From assembly GCF_033118175.1 (NCBI RefSeq), contig NC_083701.1, forward strand, positions 66,735,001 to 66,799,000: a stretch of 64,000 bases of DNA. The letters are read 5' to 3'. The DNA comes from Dama dama. Its lineage: Eukaryota > Chordata > Mammalia > Artiodactyla > Cervidae. Positions 58,690 to 64,000 of this stretch are shown in pieces. Every line of letters starts with the position of its first letter. The first letter of the stretch is position 1. Both the position numbers and the translations under genes were made by a program. Under the pieces are notes generated by a model. It was not told where the DNA came from and searched no databases. It saw only the letters and a program-made list of their open reading frames with translations.

Positions 58690-58965
58690 ACATGAGAGGG
58701 AGGGATAAATTGACAGACTGGGATTGACATATACACACTACTATATATAAAAATAGATAATGAGAATCCGGTGTAGAGCACAGCGAACTCTACTCAGTAC
58801 TCTGCAATAGCCCATATGGGAAAAGAATCTAAAAAAACAACAACAACAAAAAAAAAGAATGGAGGTACATATATGGATAACTGGTTTACTTTGTTGTACA
58901 CCTGAAACTAATACAACTCTGTAAATCAACTATACTCCAACAAACAAATTTTTTAAAGAAAACAA
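58690..58965 (+). mobile_element. L1 3' UTR, second family
   Basis: ggagggataaattgacagac, tgacatatacacactactat, agagcacagcgaactctact, gtacacctgaaactaataca and aatcaactatactccaacaa. This is a different L1 3' UTR type from the piece just upstream, so they are two elements or a chimera. A CAA-rich run (58837-58855) interrupts it. Confidence 0.85.
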
Positions 58966-59904
58966 ATATAAATAAAACATTTTTCTCAATAGAGGAAAGT
59001 CTTCCCAAATGTAGAAGACCATAAACAATGCAACTCATTCAGAGGTACACAAACACAATTTGAGCCTTCCCCTTCTACGTGTTAAATCTGACCAGTGTTC
59101 TCTACATCTTCATTTTGTCCCTGACAGAGCAGCAAATCTAACAGGTAGGAGGAAACGACCTTCCTCTGTGATGTCAGTCTTACCACCTGTGCCTTCCCTT
59201 AAGAACTCATTTTCCATGAGTTCAACTACATGCTTCTTGGACCTAATTAATAGGAACAATTAATTAGGCTTTCAAGAAGGCCTGGATTTCTGGGCTATCA
59301 TCTCTTTATGGTCCCAAAGACACACAGTCTAAACCACCTTGGAACTGTAGCATGTCTCTTAGGTCTAGCTAAGGTGTCACGCTGAAGCTCCCAGCACAGC
59401 CCTTGGTCTTACTTGATTTTATAAAAGTTTACTCCTCTGCTCCTTCAACCTTGACCTTGCACACTAAAGAGTCTTAGTCTTCACAGTCACGCTTCTGCCG
59501 GCCCTGGGTGGTTCCACTGTTCTTCTCCAGGTAAGAAGAGAGGTTGCTGGCTCTTCCTGGAACATCAAGACAAAGTTTTTGAGAAAAAATGCCAGCAGCC
59601 TGTCTCTCCCCACCCACACATCTCTGCAAAGTGAATTTTACTCCCTCCCAATCCCATTTCATCTCCTCTTTCTGCCACATACCCTAAGCTAACCTCATAT
59701 ACCCCATCCTCAACAGTTTCCATCATTTTCCAGCATCTGCACCTTAGTGTGTAAGAATGTAGTTTCCCTAGTACAGCCCCAACAAAATGAGGCATAAAGA
59801 AGAGGGGCTATGAGTCCCTGAGAGAGCCTTGAGGTCACCCAGGAGAAGAAAGGAGGTGAATAGGAGACATCAAAGGAGAAATAAGATCTACTGTCCCTTC
59901 AAAC
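58966..59904. other. Unassigned stretch holding repeat copy 2
   Basis: Apart from the direct repeat at 59269-59329 nothing is recognised. Confidence 0.4.
59269..59329 (+). repeat. Direct repeat, copy 2
   Basis: A 61-bp copy of 58029-58093 in the same orientation, about 1.24 kb downstream, starting ctttcaagaaggcctggatt. Weak similarity extends about 50 bases further upstream in both copies. Confidence 0.75.
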
Positions 59905-60060
59905 ACCTGCTGAGTGCCAGGTGCTATGGTAAATAATTTCATGCAAACATTTCATTTAGCCCCTTCCCTCCCAGATACATATTATTAATTCCATTTTCAA
60001 AGGAGAAAACTGGTTCCAATGGGGTTAAGTGACTTTTCATGAGGTCAACTCAGTCAACAA
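59905..60060 (-). repeat. MIR SINE
   Basis: gctgagtgccaggtgctatg, tattattaattccattttca and aaaactggttccaatggggt follow the reverse MIR order. Confidence 0.65.
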
Positions 60061-61509
60061 AAATTGGAAGTGCTCCAGGCCCAGGCACAGTGGAAATTAT
60101 TAAGGCACAGCACCCTTTAGTAGACACAACTCACTAAGGACTGATTAGTAGATGAAATAACCAGGATCTAAATAGTTGGTGCCAAATACATACCTCCACA
60201 CCTGCTTTTCCTGGAACCAGCCCTAATAAACACGACCCCATGGTGTACATCTTAGTGGCTCCTCTGATGAACAGTGTTTCGCTTGAAGACAGAATGGTTA
60301 TCCTCTCTCTTGCACCAGCTAGTGGGAGCCCCAGGCAGACACAGAGCGTGAGCAGTGGCCAGAGCAAGATGAAGCAGAGCCTGGCGGGGGCTGTGGGGAC
60401 CCATCCACAGAGGTGATTCTTCCCACCTCTGTCCTCCCAACCCCTCTCAACACAGTTCTCCCCAACACTTCTAAGAGCCATTTACCAGAAGGCCCCACAA
60501 GTAATAGTGAACACTGTGATTCAAGGTAAATTATTGGCTCTCTGAACTAGAAAGATACTCTTACCAAACTCAAGAAAATACTTGAAGACAAGAATGAATG
60601 TGTGCTTCCATGTGGCTGGCCCACACAGAGGCTGGGAACAGCCCAGCAGATAAAGAGGTCATTGTCATCAAGATTTACACTTACCCAGCAGGGGCAGAAA
60701 GGCTGCAAGAGTTATGTGACTCACTGAAGTTCAAGGTTAACTGATACATCACAAAAACATAAAACCATGAAGGTGACCATTAAACACAGCATTCATCTTC
60801 TTGGGTCTGGAAGCTATTCTTCAGAGTGTCCCATTAAATACCTTTTCATTATTAGCAACTGGCCTTCCTTAAAAGATCTGGGCAACTAGTAGCCTTCCAC
60901 TGGCAAGACAGACTCAGGGAAAGTGAATTTTTTCCCCTTTATACTGAAGTCACTTTTTTTTTTTTAAGTTGTACTGAAGCCACTTATTTAAAAACAAACA
61001 AAGCCAACTAAAGGAAATTCTTATTTGAAAGCCAGGACACTGGTGCTTTAGCAACATACAATCACAAAACCAAGTTCCTTATAACTGGGCCATGTTGCCC
61101 ACAGACTCCTGCTCATTCCGTGTCCGGCAGGTGATCTGTGCCCTGGAACGTATCCTGTGTCTCTTACGGTTAGGTGATGCATATCCCATACAGGGAAAAG
61201 TGAAAACGACTGAGGAATTTTTCTAAAGTTCAATCATTTTGCAAGGATCAGGATACCAATAGATGTCTCCTAAACCTTCAGAGGTGATCCTGTAAAGGAA
61301 GCAGACATTGGAAGAGGAGGAAACAAAACTCTATTCTTATGAAAATGTCGAGGAAGTCTTCTTGCAGAGCTCCTTTGGTGTAACCCTCTCCTCTGAGGAC
61401 TTACGGTGCCTGCAGATATATGAACACACAGCACATTGCCAGTGGTTGCCCAACTGTCATCCCCAATCAACTTTCTCTCTCACTCATTCCCACTGTAGAA
61501 GCTGAGGAA
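60061..61509. other. Unassigned stretch
   Basis: No gene or named repeat except the repeat-flanked T-tract at 60942-60985. A 115-codon minus frame (60134-60481) has no family features. Confidence 0.4.
60942..60985 (-). repeat. T-tract flanked by a 14-bp direct repeat (tail-only insertion candidate)
   Basis: tactgaagtcactt (60942-60955) and tactgaagccactt (60972-60985) differ at one base and flank about ten T plus aagttg. This is the third such arrangement in the window. Confidence 0.55.
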
Positions 61510-61865
61510 AAACAGACACTTGCTTTTCAAGCCTCTCTTGCAGCTAGAGTGGTCATGTGATCACTTCTGACTAGTGCGAAGCATAGGAACATCTGCTGGG
61601 AGGCATGTGAGAAAAATGTTTTGCCCTAATGGTAAGAAGGGGGCTCATTTTGCTCTCAAGTTGAGGGTTCAGTCATCTTGCAACCATAAGGGGCAGATCA
61701 GAAGAATTCTGTGTCAGCATTAGAATCCTAGAATTGTTTAGCCAGACCTAGAACCAGTTGCCTACAAACCTCTTAGTAAATAAACAATGAAACATTCTTT
61801 TGGTTAGGTCACCACTTGTGGGCTTTCATGTTATTTGCAGCCAAAAGCATCCAACAGACTACAAT
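61510..61865 (+). repeat. Ancient LTR-like repeat
   Basis: Begins cttttcaagcctctcttgca and gctagagtggtcatgtgatc. It contains a degenerate 'gagggttcagtcatcttgcaacc' block and ends aataaacaatgaaacattct, ttatttgcagccaaaagcat. This resembles an old mammalian LTR-like family with an AATAAA near its end. Class is uncertain. Confidence 0.45.
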
Positions 61866-64000
61866 GAGCATACAGCGTTCTCACTCCAAGCAGGATTTGG
61901 TACTTCAAGGCAGCCCCTAAAAGCAAATCCTATTCTGCCAAGCATCAGTGCAGATTTTTGCTGAAAATCGTAAGGAAATCTGAAGAAGAGGTTCCATTCA
62001 CATGCTACCCAGTGCAGTTTAATGTAAATCCAGAATCAATCAATTGGTTTCCCTTCCAAGTCCCACTTTGCACCCAGTTGCCTTAGTTCCTCTGGACATT
62101 TATCCCATGCAGATTTCACAGTCTTTCTATCCTCAGATTGGAAATTCCCAATTCTCAACACTTTTTCTTCATCTCTGGCAATTTAGCTCACTCCTGGATT
62201 TTCCAGTCGTGAGTTCTTACACCTGTAACTCTACTTGGTAAGCAAAAGACACTACTTAGTAGGCTCTGTCCTCTTTGGTGGACACGGTCTGTGGATAGCA
62301 AATAACAAGTAATCTACAAAACACTCTCTTCCACTGCCAGAGTTTGACTGGCTAACTGAGAAGGAAGAAGGGAAAAGAAAAGAAGAGAAAGGGGTGAAGA
62401 GAAGGAAACAGAAAGAAATAAAGGTAAAGCTTCCTTTACCTTCCCTCATTACTTCCTTTTCTACCATTAACCCCCTCTTCCACCTCTCCACCCCATCCCC
62501 AGAAAAAAAAAAAAAAAACAATTCCTTCTATTCCCTCTTCAACTTTCTGCTTTTTGGATCTCCTTCCATTAACTGAAAAAAAAAAATTTTAAAGAACAAC
62601 CTATACTCCTCATCTCCCTTTTCTTCCTTCTCATCCACATCCGCGTCTGACCCATGGTTTCAGCCTCCCATCATGGCACTAGAGCTGCTTAGGTAGAGTC
62701 CACAAACTTTGATGCCCAGATGACCCATCCAAATAAAATTAAAGTGCCATCATGACAGGGTGGTCCTCTTTCATTTTGATGTAGTTTCTATTACAAGCTG
62801 GCTTCATAAGAAATCTTTGGGCCATAGTTCAAATTAAAAGCCCACAAACTGAAAGACTTTTAATCTCCCATTATCCCCAAGGCACACACACTCTCCAGAG
62901 TCCCTGCATCCCTGTAAGACACTCTGCCCAATGGTGACAATACTGGCTCAGGCTTGACTAGGGTCACATCCACCCAGGACTCTTGTAGGTGGAAACCAAC
63001 ACCAAAATGATTGGAAAGTACAAACTGTGGTGGCCAGCAGCGGTAATGATGAGCAAACAGACAAATGACTTTGAGGTTTTCTGAGATACTTGCTGCTTTT
63101 CACTCCACAGGTAAGGTAAGTATGTTCTGGGGAGATGATTTCCAGCACTTTCTCACCTGACCGAAGTCATGGATACCAATGCTATGATCTCCTCTGCAGG
63201 ACAGAAAAATAAACCCTGGGCTTCAAGAAGTTTTGCCATTCTTTTTATATTCTTTCTAAAAGCATGAAATGTTTTTGTTTTTTTTTTTTTCCCAAGTTCC
63301 AGAGATTTCCTACCCATTGGAGCTAAAAGTTAAAAACCCAGAACCTGGTTCTATCCCTCAAAATCACCACTGTCTGCCTATGGCCAGAAGAATGCACGAG
63401 GCAGCTGGGCTTCCTTCCCTGGGCTGAGGAAGGGTGCTTCAAGATGGGGGCCTGGAATTTGGAACGTTCTTTGGTCTCACGATTGTAAATGGCATGAAAT
63501 TGAATCATGTGGAAAGGAGGAGGAGGGAGGAGCTAGGCGGGCTCCTGTCTCGCGGCAGCAGCATGGCTGAGCTCACAGCTAAATGCCTTTTCCATCTCCT
63601 GAGGTCTCGGCTTGATCGGGTGACATATTGCTGGCCTCCTCTTAGCCCAGCCATCACTTTTGACTCAGTTCTTGTCAGGCATCATGAGGCTAAGGAAAAG
63701 GCTGGAGGAGTAAATCAGGCATCTGTTTATTCAAGTGTTTTTTGTTCAGGTTTTTTTTTTTTTTTTTTTCTTCTTTGCACTGTGTTCTTTCCCAGCTCTC
63801 CTTGTAGAAAGAGCCGCTCTGCCAGCAAAGCTGGTAGCACCAGCTGCTTCAGAGGACAGGCATCTTAAACAGAGCCCAGAAGAGGCCAGTCACCTGCCTG
63901 CATGTCTGAGTAGGCTTCATTCGGACAGTGTTTGCTAAATGCAAGCTGCCTTGGAGGGCACACATGGCTCACAGGTACATATGACGGGAATTCCCCAGAA
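61866..64000. other. Unassigned stretch to the window end
   Basis: No gene or named repeat. Homopolymer runs: A (62504-62518), T (63278-63290) and T (63751-63769). Segment 63480-63720 is unique-looking with CpGs (gaggcgggctcctgtctcgc-like) and could be regulatory, without direct evidence. Confidence 0.4.

Overview
This window is nuclear DNA from a ruminant mammal, most likely a bovid (cattle, sheep, goat or a relative). The evidence is the repeat content. There are seven pieces of BovB LINE, nine pieces of Bov-tA/Bov-A2 SINE, and four copies of the cetartiodactyl CHR-2-type SINE. There are also cetartiodactyl-type L1 elements and older mammal-wide repeats (L2, MIR, MLT1-type LTRs and a Tigger-like DNA transposon). 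I cannot tell which bovid it is.

I found no convincing protein-coding gene, exon, rRNA, tRNA gene or CRISPR array. The long open frames are either pieces of transposons, antisense readings through SINE or LINE copies, or isolated frames with no recognisable family. The window therefore looks like intergenic or intronic sequence built up by retrotransposition.

Layout: 1-5.1 kb is mostly unassigned, with one SINE. 5.15-11.3 kb is a nearly full-length but dead L1 with its target-site duplication still visible; a Bov-A2 SINE is nested near the ORF1/ORF2 junction. 11.3-20 kb has BovB fragments (12.7 and 15.5 kb), a long SINE (16.2 kb) and a unique-looking block with two RFX-type X-box motifs (18.4-18.7 kb). 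20-28 kb has L1 3' ends, MLT1 and MIR pieces and a 1.6-kb BovB reverse-transcriptase fragment. 28-38 kb is sparse, with a BovB 3' end, two Bov-A2 SINEs inserted at the same target, a Tigger-like element and L2. 38-49 kb is mostly ancient MIR/L2 with some SINEs. 49.7-50.2 kb is a solo ERV2/ERVK-like LTR. 51-58 kb has MLT1 LTRs, a long CA microsatellite, BovB, an L1 3' end and a 32-bp minisatellite. 58-64 kb has two L1 3' ends lying between two copies of a short direct repeat, and then mostly unassigned sequence.

No genes here work together in a pathway. The biology is mobile-element history: autonomous LINEs (L1, BovB) and the non-autonomous SINEs that depend on them. The observations most worth following are three homopolymer or A-rich tracts flanked by direct repeats (candidate tail-only retrotransposition scars), the paired SINE insertions at one target, the extended inverted termini of the solo LTR, the candidate RFX-bound element and the direct repeat pair. 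I saw nothing that supports a new multi-gene system. Family names come from recognising known consensus sequences, not from a database search, and most fragment edges are good to about 10-20 bases.
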